DNA of 64,000 bases from Pedobacter psychrotolerans (GCF_004340665.1 NZ_SLWO01000001.1:560450-624449), one strand, 5' to 3'. Counted from the first letter of the stretch, positions 54,253-63,617 are shown. Notes: generated by a model from the letters alone, not told the origin. Numbers and translations: made by a program.

Positions 54253-54299
54253 TAGTGACGGATAATATAGAAAGTAATCATACGATACCACTAATAGAT

Positions 54300-55700
54300 A
54301 TGAACGAACAATTAAAAAACGACTTAACTCATCTTGATAGTTTACTTGAAGCGGTAAAACTTCAGGGCCTTGGTTTTTTAGAAAAGATATCGGATAGGCC
54401 AACTTCAGTAACAGCAAGTTTCCCATCAGATGGAACCCTCAATGAAATTGGTTTAGGAGGTTTGACAACTTTAGAGGCTTTTAACAATAGATTTGAAAAG
54501 CTGCTCGTTGCATCGGCAGGGCCTAGATATTGGGGTTTTGTTATAGGTGGAGCAACGCCCGCAGCTATTGCCGGCGATTGGCTAACTACCATTTATGATC
54601 AGAATACCCAGGCTACACAAGGGCAGGGTGATCTTTCTGCGGTTATAGAAATGGAAACTATCAAATTGCTTTTAGACCTTTTTGATCTACCGAGAGATTT
54701 TATTGGCGGTTTTGTAACCGGTGCAACCATGTCTAACTTTACTTGCCTTGCCGTTGCCAGACAATGGCTGGGAAAGCAATTGGGTAAAGACTTTGCCAAG
54801 GACGGACTTACTGAAAGAATAAATATTTTAACAGCAACACCGCACTCCTCTACTTTAAAATCTTTGGCCATGTTAGGAATTGGTAGTAATAATTTGGACA
54901 AAGTAAAAGTTATGGAAGGAAACAGGGAAAGTATAGATATTGAAAATTTGGACTTAAGGATTAAAGCGCTAAATGGACAACCATTTATTCTAATCACCAG
55001 TGGTGGAACGGTGAATACTGTTGATTTTGATGACTTCCATGCCATATCAAAACTTAAGAAAAAGTATAATTTTTGGTGGCATATTGATGGTGCATTTGGT
55101 GCATTTGCTACTTGTTCTTCAAAACATAAACAGCTAATGTCTGGCTGGGAAAATGCTGATAGTATAGCTATCGACTGTCACAAATGGTTAAATGTGCCAT
55201 ATGACAGTGCCATTTTTTTAGTTAAGGAACAGTATAAAATTTTGCAGTTAGAAACGTTTCAAAATTCTAATGCTCCTTATTTAGGAGATCCAATGGAAAA
55301 TTTTAGTTATATGAACTTTCTCCCCGAAAATTCAAGAAGGCTAAGGGCATTACCGGTATGGTTTTCATTAAGAGCTTATGGTAAAAAGGGTTATCAGGAA
55401 ATTGTAGAAAATTCAATTGAAATGGCAAATTATTTTGGGCGATTTATAGAAAATAATCAGGCATTTGAATTGTTAGCACTAGTCCGGCTGAATACGGTTT
55501 GTTTTACCTTGTCTGGTGATGAAAACCAAGAGAAAGTGGCAGCTTTTTTAACTAATTTAAACGGTACAGGAAAGGTATTTATGACACCAACGCTGTATAA
55601 CAATAAAAAAGGAATTAGGGCGGCATTTGTAAACTGGCGAACAACCGTAGCCGATATCGAGCTGGTAACAGCTGAAATGAGCAAACTTATCAAAACCTAA
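54300..55700 (+). CDS. PLP-dependent group II decarboxylase-like enzyme
   Basis: About 466 residues from the ATG at 54300 (MNEQLKND); the frame is open from 54228, overlapping the MFS end. Fold-type I PLP enzyme with 'GFVTGATMSNFTCLAVAR', 'WWHIDGAFGAF' (Asp-x-Ala) and the Schiff-base lysine in 'AIDCHKWLNVPYDS', as in aromatic-amino-acid or glutamate decarboxylases. Linked to an export pump, so the product or substrate may be exported. Confidence 0.87.
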   Translation: MNEQLKNDLTHLDSLLEAVKLQGLGFLEKISDRPTSVTASFPSDGTLNEIGLGGLTTLEAFNNRFEKLLVASAGPRYWGFVIGGATPAAIAGDWLTTIYDQNTQATQGQGDLSAVIEMETIKLLLDLFDLPRDFIGGFVTGATMSNFTCLAVARQWLGKQLGKDFAKDGLTERINILTATPHSSTLKSLAMLGIGSNNLDKVKVMEGNRESIDIENLDLRIKALNGQPFILITSGGTVNTVDFDDFHAISKLKKKYNFWWHIDGAFGAFATCSSKHKQLMSGWENADSIAIDCHKWLNVPYDSAIFLVKEQYKILQLETFQNSNAPYLGDPMENFSYMNFLPENSRRLRALPVWFSLRAYGKKGYQEIVENSIEMANYFGRFIENNQAFELLALVRLNTVCFTLSGDENQEKVAAFLTNLNGTGKVFMTPTLYNNKKGIRAAFVNWRTTVADIELVTAEMSKLIKT

Positions 55701-55939
55701 ATCACGGCACTCTTACGGATGTTATTTTTGCAGGCTTGAAACGGTTGAGTTTCCATCCAATCATCAATCCGTTTTGGTTTGCTAATATCATTTATGCTGC
55801 TTTAGTTCTATCAATTGATTCATTCCTAACAGTTCTTATTAAGCGATGAGGTCTAATGTAAAAAAACACGTTGTGCACCTCGCTTCATCAAAAGCGGTAT
55901 GATCTATCTCCAAAGTCTGTATTTATGCCGATAGCATTT

Positions 55940-56923
55940 TTACTGCTTATCTGATGGTTGAGCTTCGTTGAAACCTTTCATTTTGCTTAAACCAGCCAAC
56001 AATATTGCAGCAACTTCATCCTGCAAGTGGGCTGGTTCTAAGATTTCTCCATGGTCAACGAATTTCATAAACCAGCGTACAAAAGATGTTGGATGTTCTG
56101 CACAGTCAAAATACATGGTTACTTCACTTTCACTGCTTTCCTCTGATAGGTAACCAAAGTTCTGCCGCTCCCAAAAAAGGTAATGTGCAAATTCGCGGTC
56201 TACTTTGATAACAATGCGAGTATTGTTCTTTGAAGAATCAATATTCCTGATCTCATCCAAAGGTGGATGTACCATGCTGAATGACTCTTGAGATAGGGAA
56301 ACCTTTTTGATCCTGTCAAGTCTGAAATTCCTATAGTCCTTCCTCAGTTGGCAAAATGCAAGTACATACCAGAAACCGCTTTCATAAAACAGCCCTACAG
56401 GTTCAACACACCTGGAACTTGGCAATGTATCGCTACCTTTTATGTAGGATACAACTGCTATGATCCTATTCACAGTACTGCTTAAAAGGATATTAATTAC
56501 GTTAGGCAAGTATTCCGATGAACTTGATTTTGGACTGATGTGCAATTTATTTTCAAACTCGACCAAGGTATTTTTCTGCTGCACCTGAAAGGAACTTTTT
56601 ATTTTGATAAGCGCCGATTCGTAATGAAGTTTGATATATTGCGTTTCATGTTGCTGCATGATCTTTTCAGCCACCAACAGACTGAGCACTTCTTCATGAG
56701 TAAAGCGCGAAGGTGGTATACGATAGCCTTCTATCAAGGAATAACCTCGGCCAGGTTTATATCCAACAGGCACACCAGCTTCTTCCAGTGATTTGAGATC
56801 GCGGAAAATGGTTCGCCTGCTTATTGAAAATCGTTCTTCCAATTCGTCGATCGTGACCCATGATTTCGATTGCAGGATAAAGAACAATTGCAAAATGCGG
56901 TCGAAGCGTTTACTGATCTCCAT
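55940..56923 (-). CDS. YafY-type transcriptional regulator with WYL domain
   Basis: A 327-residue protein. N-terminal HTH_11 ('WVTIDELEERFSISRRTIFR', 'DLKSLEEAGVPVGYKPGRGY') and a WYL domain (about 145-225, with 'GLFYESGFWYVLAFCQLRKD' and 'FRLDRIKKV'). WYL domains bind nucleic acid or ligands. It precedes the YdeI-like gene on the opposite end. Gap 55701-55939 holds nothing I can support. Confidence 0.92.
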   Translation of the reverse strand: MEISKRFDRILQLFFILQSKSWVTIDELEERFSISRRTIFRDLKSLEEAGVPVGYKPGRGYSLIEGYRIPPSRFTHEEVLSLLVAEKIMQQHETQYIKLHYESALIKIKSSFQVQQKNTLVEFENKLHISPKSSSSEYLPNVINILLSSTVNRIIAVVSYIKGSDTLPSSRCVEPVGLFYESGFWYVLAFCQLRKDYRNFRLDRIKKVSLSQESFSMVHPPLDEIRNIDSSKNNTRIVIKVDREFAHYLFWERQNFGYLSEESSESEVTMYFDCAEHPTSFVRWFMKFVDHGEILEPAHLQDEVAAILLAGLSKMKGFNEAQPSDKQ

Positions 56924-56975
56924 GTAAATGTTAAGTTGAATGTATTGTTGGTAAATTTGGCTAAATTTAAGAATA

Positions 56976-57551
56976 TCAGGGGCGGAACTGTTTTGGTATA
57001 TTTTTTTCTAGGCAGAATTGGATTACATCTTTAATACGACTGGCTCTTGTTGCAGGCCGTTTTGCGAGCACGAGCCATTGGAGGATTCCCTTTTTAACTG
57101 TACGGCTCAAATTAGAAAAGAAAATTGCTGCCTCGGGCTGTTCAGCAAAAGCTAATTCCAGGTCTTTGGGTATAATCAATGCCTCCACTTCATCCAAGAT
57201 CGTCCAACTTCCGTTTTGTTTCGCTATGTCGATGCAATATTTCCCTGCATCTGTAATTAAATTGGCTTCGAGCAAAACATTGACCTTATCCTTGTTTATT
57301 TTTGACCAGGTACTGTTTGGCTTCCGTTGACAAAAGTACTGCATGAACTTTTCGTCGTCAATTGGTTTGCCAATACTGTCAATCCAACCAAAACACAGTG
57401 CTTCATCAACCGCCTCGCTCCAATTAATAGTTGGGCGGCCTGTTTTCTTTTTATAAAAAATAACCCAGATAGACTTTTTAAGGGCATGGTTTTCTTTTAA
57501 CCACGCCCTCCATTGACTCTTGTTTTCAGGATAAAATGTTTCCTGCTCCAT
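56976..57551 (-). CDS. YdeI/OmpD-associated family protein
   Basis: A 191-residue protein with 'SKSQWRAWLKENHA'-like start, 'VDEALCFGWIDSIGKPIDDE' and 'LVLAKRPATRASRIKDVI', the pattern of YdeI/OmdA proteins. Role poorly known. 52 bases upstream of the WYL regulator on the same strand. Confidence 0.87.
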   Translation of the reverse strand: MEQETFYPENKSQWRAWLKENHALKKSIWVIFYKKKTGRPTINWSEAVDEALCFGWIDSIGKPIDDEKFMQYFCQRKPNSTWSKINKDKVNVLLEANLITDAGKYCIDIAKQNGSWTILDEVEALIIPKDLELAFAEQPEAAIFFSNLSRTVKKGILQWLVLAKRPATRASRIKDVIQFCLEKNIPKQFRP

Positions 57552-57573
57552 CTCTAATTTCTTTTTTTTACAA

Positions 57574-57990
57574 TTATTTCATGGCAAACAGGATCGTATT
57601 GACAATGACCATTCCCACAAGATGGTACATCCCTGTGATCATCCCGTAGAGAAACGGTTTTGGAATATTTGGATTGATTCCGATATTAACCGTATTCGTG
57701 AACAGGAAGCCAATACCAACGATCAGTGTAAACTGGATAGCCTCTCCGTAAGAACTTATATTCAGGGCATACATCAGCACTGTGCAACTTAAAGTGACTA
57801 TCAATGCACAAATAGTTGGACCAATAATGTATATCGGTGCCTCACTGGCATTAACATGCGGATCCCTTCCAAGGGAAATGCGGTATGATTTTGGAAAAAG
57901 GAACAGGTACCATACTGTGCCTAAAATAACGTAGCCTAAGAAAGCTAACAGAACACTGAACCAGTTAATTGTTGTCAATACGTCGAACAT
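57574..57990 (-). CDS. DUF1761 membrane protein
   Basis: A 138-residue protein from the ATG at 57990 (MFDVLTTINW) with four membrane helices, matching DUF1761 ('FLGYVILGTVWYLFLFPKSY'). Function unknown. 22 bases before the YdeI gene, likely same operon. The 323-base gap 57991-58313 shows no gene. Confidence 0.85.
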   Translation of the reverse strand: MFDVLTTINWFSVLLAFLGYVILGTVWYLFLFPKSYRISLGRDPHVNASEAPIYIIGPTICALIVTLSCTVLMYALNISSYGEAIQFTLIVGIGFLFTNTVNIGINPNIPKPFLYGMITGMYHLVGMVIVNTILFAMK

Positions 57991-58313
57991 AATCTGTAAT
58001 TTAATTTTAATGATTGAATGATTTGACACAAAGAAAATAAGCGGGTCTGACAACTGTTTGGCACACCTAACATATTATTTTTTTCAGGCTATTATTTTTT
58101 ATAGCATGCTAAATCTTTTAATACATGGAAGGGAATTCGAAATAATTGGCTGTTATGATATCTATAATTTGAAATTCAAGTGTTTTTAATGGAAATTAAA
58201 TGCTGAATTTGTGAATTTATTGATGGGGTTATAAAATTCGTTTCAGATTTTCAATAACAAATCTATTGCCTTTAAAATTAAAGTCAGGTATAGTGATTAT
58301 TTGTCTATTAAAT

Positions 58314-59402
58314 TCATCGGGTAATGGAAAATAGCTCCGTTGATTTGCTTCTACCTTTTAAGAGGTTATCTCCAACTGAGGTTATGGTGTAGTTGTTGGG
58401 AAACTGAATTATTTTCGCCAAGTCTTCAGATAAAAGTAGATCAGCATTGAAATGATTACAAAGTCCCTGGATCCTTGCTGAAGTATTGAGTACATCGCCC
58501 GTAAAAATGATTTCTTTTTTAAGTGATCCGATTTCGCCGGTAGTTACCATACCGTAATGCAATCCTGCTTTAAAGCCTGGTAAACAACCGTATTTGCTGT
58601 TGTACTTTTTAGTTTCCTTCTCTAAAACTCGTTTCATAGCAAAGAAGCACTCGATGAAATTATTGTTTTTTAACCCATCTTTCAGCTTCCAGCTTATGAT
58701 CATTTCATCTCCTGCATACTGATAAATCGTGCCAGCATAGTCAATAACGGCGCTGGAGAGGTCGAAGAAATATTCTCTTAACATTTCGAAGTACATGACA
58801 TGGCCTAATTTTTCGGCTATCGTGGTTGATGACTTCATATCGAGAAACATAAATATCCTCTCTTCCTGCACGGGATGATGGTATGTTCCTAAAAAAAAGT
58901 TACGCAAAGTGCCTTGACCCAAACTATCGTTAAATTCTGAATAGAATTGGGTCATCACAATTATTGCGGCCATATAGAGCATCGTGCCGATCATTGAGGA
59001 GTCAGTTAAAAAGGCTAATGCTGGTGATGAAAGGGTTTTAAACGTATATCCTTTCTGTGTGTAAAGTGCATTAATTAGTGTAATGACAATAAGAAAGACG
59101 ATTACGATGACGAGATAAATGAATGATTTAGACAGGATTTTTCTGGTGAAGCTCTTTTTGATAAACCACTTGCTGAAATAACCAATCTCCAGAATCCCGG
59201 TAAGTATTCCCATGAACATTCCAGCAGCAGGGATTGCGATTATACTTCTTACAAAGTTATAGGGAACACCAGTAGCTGGATAAGCGTTCAGATTGCCCAG
59301 AATACCTTTTTCCAATATGCAATAAACAAGGCTAAAAATAAACCACAATACTCCGAAAGGAATGACGCGTCCTATATTTCTTTTGGTTTTTGGTGACAGC
59401 AT
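58314..59402 (-). CDS. Membrane-bound class III adenylate/guanylate cyclase
   Basis: A 362-residue protein with four membrane helices (about 10-30, 46-72, 88-112 and 130-155) and a cytoplasmic cyclase domain (about 175-350). Both metal aspartates ('FLDMKSSTT', 'YQYAGDEMI') and the transition-state Asn/Arg ('GDVLNTSARIQ') are present, so it should be active. ATP or GTP specificity is not certain. No receiver or PAS domain. Confidence 0.9.
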   Translation of the reverse strand: MLSPKTKRNIGRVIPFGVLWFIFSLVYCILEKGILGNLNAYPATGVPYNFVRSIIAIPAAGMFMGILTGILEIGYFSKWFIKKSFTRKILSKSFIYLVIVIVFLIVITLINALYTQKGYTFKTLSSPALAFLTDSSMIGTMLYMAAIIVMTQFYSEFNDSLGQGTLRNFFLGTYHHPVQEERIFMFLDMKSSTTIAEKLGHVMYFEMLREYFFDLSSAVIDYAGTIYQYAGDEMIISWKLKDGLKNNNFIECFFAMKRVLEKETKKYNSKYGCLPGFKAGLHYGMVTTGEIGSLKKEIIFTGDVLNTSARIQGLCNHFNADLLLSEDLAKIIQFPNNYTITSVGDNLLKGRSKSTELFSITR

Positions 59403-59508
59403 AGCGAATTTATTTAAACTCAGCTAAAAGACCTTTCCTAATTCATTATAAGTAAAAGGTAAGCTGGCAGGTTTAAATTACTGAAATCTACGAAAATATT
59501 TGTCAGTT

Positions 59509-59534
59509 GGCCAATATCCCTTAAGATATTGGCC
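59509..59534. repeat. Perfect 10-bp inverted repeat upstream of the cyclase gene
   Basis: GGCCAATATC-CCTTAA-GATATTGGCC, about 105 bases before the cyclase ATG. Candidate operator; the rest of 59403-59754 holds nothing I can support. Confidence 0.5.
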
Positions 59535-59754
59535 ATTTCCTGAATTTGTCAGGAGAGGCATCGGTAATGTATCGCTATTATTGAATTTTAGAGCGTCTGC
59601 ATTCCAATTAAACATCAGTGCCTCCAATGCATTGAGGCAGTATAGCATTTAAGTGTGTAGTGATTGATTGGTAGTTAATCATGGTTTCATTAAATTTGAT
59701 AAGGCAAACATAGCTTGCCAACGAAGGCCTGCATTGTAAGAAAACGAAGAAGGA

Positions 59755-59943
59755 ATGGAACAAACAGATATAAACGAAGCGTTATTTTTGGTAGAAGCTC
59801 TTTTGGAAGAGATCATCAATAGCTTTTATCACACGTTTGTTGCTTCTGACGGTGAACCCATCACGAGGCTTGTTTGTCCAAATCTGGAAATAATGTTGGT
59901 TATTAACTTTGGAATTCCAGTACGCGGTATTAAAACAGCATAA
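59755..59943 (+). pseudogene. N-terminal fragment of an AraC-type regulator
   Basis: A 62-residue frame whose middle ('PITRLVCPNLEIMLVINFGI') matches the N-terminal sensory domain of Bacteroidota AraC regulators, normally about 270 residues long. It ends at a stop with no helix-turn-helix following. Likely a deletion remnant; low certainty. Confidence 0.45.
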
Positions 59944-59958
59944 ATCTATTATATGCAG

Positions 59959-60330
59959 CTAGGCCAGGAGTGAGGTCTCTGTATTTTTATTTTTCTCCTT
60001 TTCAATTTTCTTATCTCCCCATTCCTTTAAATAAGTGATGAATGGAATAAGTTCGAAACCAGTTTCTGACAATGAATATTCTACCATAGGTGGCACCTGA
60101 TGATAAACTTTTCTGATAATTAAATCATCTTTTTCCAATTCTCTGAGCGTTTGTGTTAGCATTTTAGTGGTTACATCTGCTAAAATTCTTCCTAACTCTC
60201 CAAAACGTATAATTTTATGTTCATTTAAAGACCATAAAATCCTGCCTTTATATTTCCCACCGATTCTTCTAAATGCATAATCAACTGAACAGGTTGGTGA
60301 ATCAGAACATTTCCTCGTCATTTTTGCCAT
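59959..60330 (-). CDS. HxlR-family transcriptional regulator
   Basis: A 123-residue winged-helix regulator ('CSVDYAFRRIGGKYKGRILW', 'IRFGELGRILADVTTKMLTQ', 'MVEYSLSETGFELIPFI') with a Cys pair near the N-terminus (Cys8, Cys14). Divergent from the SDR cluster, with a 39-base perfect palindrome between them. Confidence 0.92.
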   Translation of the reverse strand: MAKMTRKCSDSPTCSVDYAFRRIGGKYKGRILWSLNEHKIIRFGELGRILADVTTKMLTQTLRELEKDDLIIRKVYHQVPPMVEYSLSETGFELIPFITYLKEWGDKKIEKEKNKNTETSLLA

Positions 60331-60361
60331 TATAATAATATTAAAGCATTGGTAATCAGTT

Positions 60362-60400
60362 TACCTACTTTTTAGTAGCTAAGCTACTAAAAAGTAGGTA
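60362..60400. promoter_or_regulatory. 39-base perfect palindrome, HxlR operator candidate
   Basis: TACCTACTTTTTAGTAGCT (60362-60380), a central A, then its exact reverse complement to 60400. It lies 31 bases from the regulator start and 24 bases before the -7 box of the SDR promoter. Confidence 0.75.
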
Positions 60401-60424
60401 CTTTCTACAAAGATACATACAATA

Positions 60425-60432
60425 TACATTTG
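60425..60432 (+). promoter_or_regulatory. -7 promoter box of the SDR cluster
   Basis: TACATTTG fits TAnnTTTG and lies 22 bases before the first SDR ATG. The palindrome's right edge reaches the -33 position, so bound regulator would cover the promoter. Confidence 0.6.
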
Positions 60433-60454
60433 TGACTAACTAAAGTTTGATCAC

Positions 60455-61207
60455 ATGACATTGAAATTAAAAGACAAAGTTGCCGTGGTAACCGGGGCAT
60501 CAAAAGGAATTGGCGCAGGTATCGCCAAGGCATATGCATCAGCAGGAGCGAAAGTAGTGGTGAATTATGCTAAAGACAGCTCCAGCGCTGAAAAAGTTGT
60601 AAATCATATTATTGGGCTTGGTGGCAAAGCCATTGCTGTGCAGGCGGATGTTTCAAAACCTGCAGATGTTGAAAGGCTATTCGAGCAAGCCATAGCGGCC
60701 TTTGATAAAGTGGACATCCTGGTCAACAACGCAGGTATTTATGATGTGGTGATGCTGGAAGCACTTACCATTGAGGTTTTACAGGCCAATATCAATACGA
60801 ATCTAATCGGCACTATCCTTTGTGCACAAAAAGCTGCTGAGGTAATGGGGACAGATGGTGGTAACATTATCAATATCAGTTCTACTGTAAGTATCAATCC
60901 TATGCCCGGCACACTCATTTATGCGGCAACAAAAGCGGCTGTAGACAATGTAACCAAAGTGCTTGCGAAAGAGCTGGGGACGAAAAAGATAAGGGTGAAT
61001 ACGATATCACCTGGTATCACTGAAACAGAAGGCGCTCATGAGCAGGGATTTATGGGTGGCGAGTGGGAAGCGCAATTGGTTAAACAGGTTCCCCTGGGTA
61101 GGATTGGACAGCCTGACGACATTGCCAAAGTTGCTGTTTTCTTAGCATCTGATGATGCTGGATGGGTGACAGGTGAAAGAATACAAGTAGCCGGTGGACA
61201 AATCTAA
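60455..61207 (+). CDS. Short-chain dehydrogenase/reductase, FabG-like (paralogue 1)
   Basis: A 250-residue classical SDR: TGASKGIG (13-20), NNAG (91-94), catalytic Ser143, Tyr156 and Lys160 ('TLIYAATKAA'). Active by motif. First of three tandem paralogues sharing 'PLGRI..P.DIAKVAVFLA'. NAD(P)H-dependent; substrate unknown. Induced by the HxlR system by inference. Confidence 0.93.
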   Translation: MTLKLKDKVAVVTGASKGIGAGIAKAYASAGAKVVVNYAKDSSSAEKVVNHIIGLGGKAIAVQADVSKPADVERLFEQAIAAFDKVDILVNNAGIYDVVMLEALTIEVLQANINTNLIGTILCAQKAAEVMGTDGGNIINISSTVSINPMPGTLIYAATKAAVDNVTKVLAKELGTKKIRVNTISPGITETEGAHEQGFMGGEWEAQLVKQVPLGRIGQPDDIAKVAVFLASDDAGWVTGERIQVAGGQI

Positions 61208-61221
61208 AATCGATTAGCGAG

Positions 61222-61974
61222 ATGAATTTATTACTGAAAGACAAAGTGGCGGTGATTACGGGATCGTCGCAAGGTATTGGCGCAGGAATTGCAAAGGCAT
61301 TTGCTAATCAGGGTGCTAAGGTTGTGATTAACTATCTGTCAAATCATCTTAAAGCTGGTGAGCTAGTTGATGAAATAATTGAACATGGTGGAAAAGCAAT
61401 TGCAGTTAAGGCTGATATTGCTGAACCATCAGATATCACACAGCTTTTTGAAACTACCATCGATGCATTTGGAAGGTTAGATATCCTTGTCAATAATACA
61501 GGTATACTGGAATTCGAAGTCCTTGAAACCATCACTCCAGAAAATTTGCAAGCCCAGATCAACACTAATTTGATAGGAACCATACTGGCTACACAAAAGG
61601 CTGCGGCTTTAATGGCGACAGATGGCGGAAGTATCATCAACATCAGCGCTACGACAAGTATTAATCCTTTACCGGGAACACTTGTGTTTTCTGCAACAAA
61701 AGCTGCGATTGATAACATCACTAAAGTGCTGTCAAAAGAACTGGGGCCTAGAAATATAAGAATCAACACGATTGCTCCGGGTATGACCGAAACAGAAGGT
61801 TCACATGAAAAAGGGATCATAGGCAGCGCATTCGAAAAACAAAATATTTCAATCACTCCGCTGGGGCGTATTGCGCAACCTGAAGATATTGCCAAAGTAG
61901 CGGTTTTTCTGGCGTCTGATGATGCGGCATGGGTAACGGGCGAAAGAATCCAGGTTTCTGGTGGACAATTATAA
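61222..61974 (+). CDS. SDR paralogue 2, catalytic Ser and Tyr lost
   Basis: A 250-residue SDR aligned without gaps to paralogue 1. The cofactor motif TGSSQGIG is intact, but the catalytic Ser143 is Ala (codon GCT) and Tyr156 is Phe (codon TTT, in 'TLVFSATKAA'); NNAG reads NNTG. Lys160 stays. It should bind NAD(P) but not reduce substrates in the classical way. It may be a partner of its neighbours or a sensor. Reading frame fully kept, so not a decaying gene by that measure. Confidence 0.92.
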   Translation: MNLLLKDKVAVITGSSQGIGAGIAKAFANQGAKVVINYLSNHLKAGELVDEIIEHGGKAIAVKADIAEPSDITQLFETTIDAFGRLDILVNNTGILEFEVLETITPENLQAQINTNLIGTILATQKAAALMATDGGSIINISATTSINPLPGTLVFSATKAAIDNITKVLSKELGPRNIRINTIAPGMTETEGSHEKGIIGSAFEKQNISITPLGRIAQPEDIAKVAVFLASDDAAWVTGERIQVSGGQL

Positions 61975-61992
61975 AATAAATTAAATATTAAT

Positions 61993-62739
61993 ATGAAACT
62001 TATAGATAAAGTAGCAGTGATTACTGGATCATCAAAGGGTATCGGTGCTGGAATTGCTAAAGAATACGCAAGAGAAGGTGCTAAGGTAGTGGTCAATTAT
62101 TCATCAAGTAAAGAATCAGCAGATAGTGTTGTCGAGGAGATCACCCGAAATGGTGGAACCGCTATTGCCGTGCAGGCAGATATTTCAAAAATTGCGGATA
62201 TAAAGAGACTTTTTAAGGAGGTGAATAATGCTTTTGGCAGATTGGATATATTAGTTAACAATGCAAGTGTATGGAAGTATGAAATGTTAGCGGATGTGAG
62301 TGAAGAGACTTTCCAGTTACAGATAACCACAGGCCTTATGGCGCATATCTTTTGTGCGAAAGAAGCGGTAGCGATGTTTGGTGAAGGTGGTGGAAGCATT
62401 ATAAACTTAAGTTCTACCATTAGCTTGAACCCTATTCCCGGTACATTAATTTACTGCGCCGTTAAGGCAGGTGTTGACAGTATAGCAAAAACACTGGCTA
62501 AAGAACTTGGGCCTAAAAATATAAGGGTGAATACCATTGCTCCGGGTATGACAGAATCAGAAGGTTCTACTGCGGATGGCAGACCAGGAAGTGCTATGGA
62601 AAAATATTTTCTTGATCAGACACCTTTGGGCCGCATTGGCTTGCCGATAGATATTGCTAAAGTTGCAGTTTTTCTGGCTTCTGATGATGCTGGCTGGGTT
62701 ACTGGTGAAAGAATTACTGTGTCCGGTGGTTTATTGTAA
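61993..62739 (+). CDS. Short-chain dehydrogenase/reductase (paralogue 3)
   Basis: A 248-residue SDR with TGSSKGIG, NNAS, and the catalytic Ser, Tyr and Lys in 'NLSSTISLNPIPGTLIYCAV' followed by K. Active by motif. 18 bases after paralogue 2; a hairpin ends the operon. Confidence 0.93.
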   Translation: MKLIDKVAVITGSSKGIGAGIAKEYAREGAKVVVNYSSSKESADSVVEEITRNGGTAIAVQADISKIADIKRLFKEVNNAFGRLDILVNNASVWKYEMLADVSEETFQLQITTGLMAHIFCAKEAVAMFGEGGGSIINLSSTISLNPIPGTLIYCAVKAGVDSIAKTLAKELGPKNIRVNTIAPGMTESEGSTADGRPGSAMEKYFLDQTPLGRIGLPIDIAKVAVFLASDDAGWVTGERITVSGGLL

Positions 62740-62745
62740 TTGCTT

Positions 62746-62790
62746 AACCTTTCTGAAATGTATTTTTCATGGTACATTTTAGAAAGGTTA
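62746..62790 (+). terminator. Hairpin at the end of the SDR operon
   Basis: AACCTTTCTGAAATGTA (62746-62762) pairs with TACATTTTAGAAAGGTT (62773-62789) with one mismatch, followed by ATTCTTTAT. Weak T tail but a long stem. Confidence 0.65.
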
Positions 62791-62824
62791 TTCTTTATCT
62801 CTTAAATGTTCTGGATAGTTTATT

Positions 62825-63008
62825 GTGCTGATTGGTGAGAACACCATAAGTGTTCGGAAGATTATAATTTGTCAATTGAAAACTGCTATTGAAAGGTTAA
62901 CCACCCCCTGCCCCCTCCTAAATTAGGAGGGGAGTTCCCCTCATAGCTGTATAATATAAACTACTATTAATCTTCCGAACAACTGAGGTAAGAACACCAA
63001 CCAGTGGG
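62825..63008. repeat. Composite palindromic element, about 184 bases
   Basis: Ends carry GGTGAGAACACC and GGTAAGAACACC. Inside them TTCGGAAGATTA (62853-62864) and TAATCTTCCGAA (62968-62979) form inverted arms. The centre (62898-62941) is a reversed copy of the GGAGGGGTGCC-family repeat. No gene lies in the gap 62740-63161. Confidence 0.6.
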
Positions 63009-63134
63009 TAATTATAAACTTACATCCGGAACTAATAATATCTAAATACATTATTTACCTCATGTACAGACTTAGGGCGCTAATTTTATTGGTGCCCCGG
63101 CTATAAAACCAAACCATTTCGAACCTAAATTCAT

Positions 63135-63142
63135 TATATTTG
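63135..63142 (+). promoter_or_regulatory. -7 promoter box of the lipoprotein gene
   Basis: TATATTTG matches TAnnTTTG, 19 bases before the ATG at 63162. The -33 element is not obvious. Confidence 0.5.
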
Positions 63143-63161
63143 AGTAATTACAGGTGTAGAT

Positions 63162-63617
63162 ATGATAAAGTTAAATATAAAAATTATACTGGTAATTGGG
63201 ATATCATTATCACTGCTAATTTCCTGTAGAGAAGACAGCACGGACTGGACCGATGGCCTTTGTGGGATATATGTAGCCTCAAAAAAAGGATTTTGGTTAG
63301 AGGTTAATTCAGATAATGTAAAGGTAGATGACATCTCCTTTTATTTTAAAAATAAAAAAATAATACCCCAGAGAAGAGAAACTGGAGTCGGTAGCGTGAG
63401 TTTTTTACTTAAATTAAACTTGAAACTTAGGGATACCTTATCATTTAGATATGGGAAAAAAGATTATAAAATCTATAACTTTTCGAATTTAAAAGAAACG
63501 GTAATTGACGGGTCTAACCACGAAAGAATTACTATTTGCCGTGTCTCTACTGCTGAAATTAATGGCATTAAAATCCAGGATGTCCATAACAATATTTTAA
63601 GCGTGGAGGTTGATTAG
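63162..63617 (+). CDS. Small lipoprotein, function unknown
   Basis: A 151-residue protein with a signal peptide and lipobox LISC (Cys23, 'ISLSLLISCREDS'). The mature part is rich in charged residues with no family I recognise. Its stop is immediately followed by the ATG of the next gene, so the two are translationally linked. Confidence 0.75.
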   Translation: MIKLNIKIILVIGISLSLLISCREDSTDWTDGLCGIYVASKKGFWLEVNSDNVKVDDISFYFKNKKIIPQRRETGVGSVSFLLKLNLKLRDTLSFRYGKKDYKIYNFSNLKETVIDGSNHERITICRVSTAEINGIKIQDVHNNILSVEVD

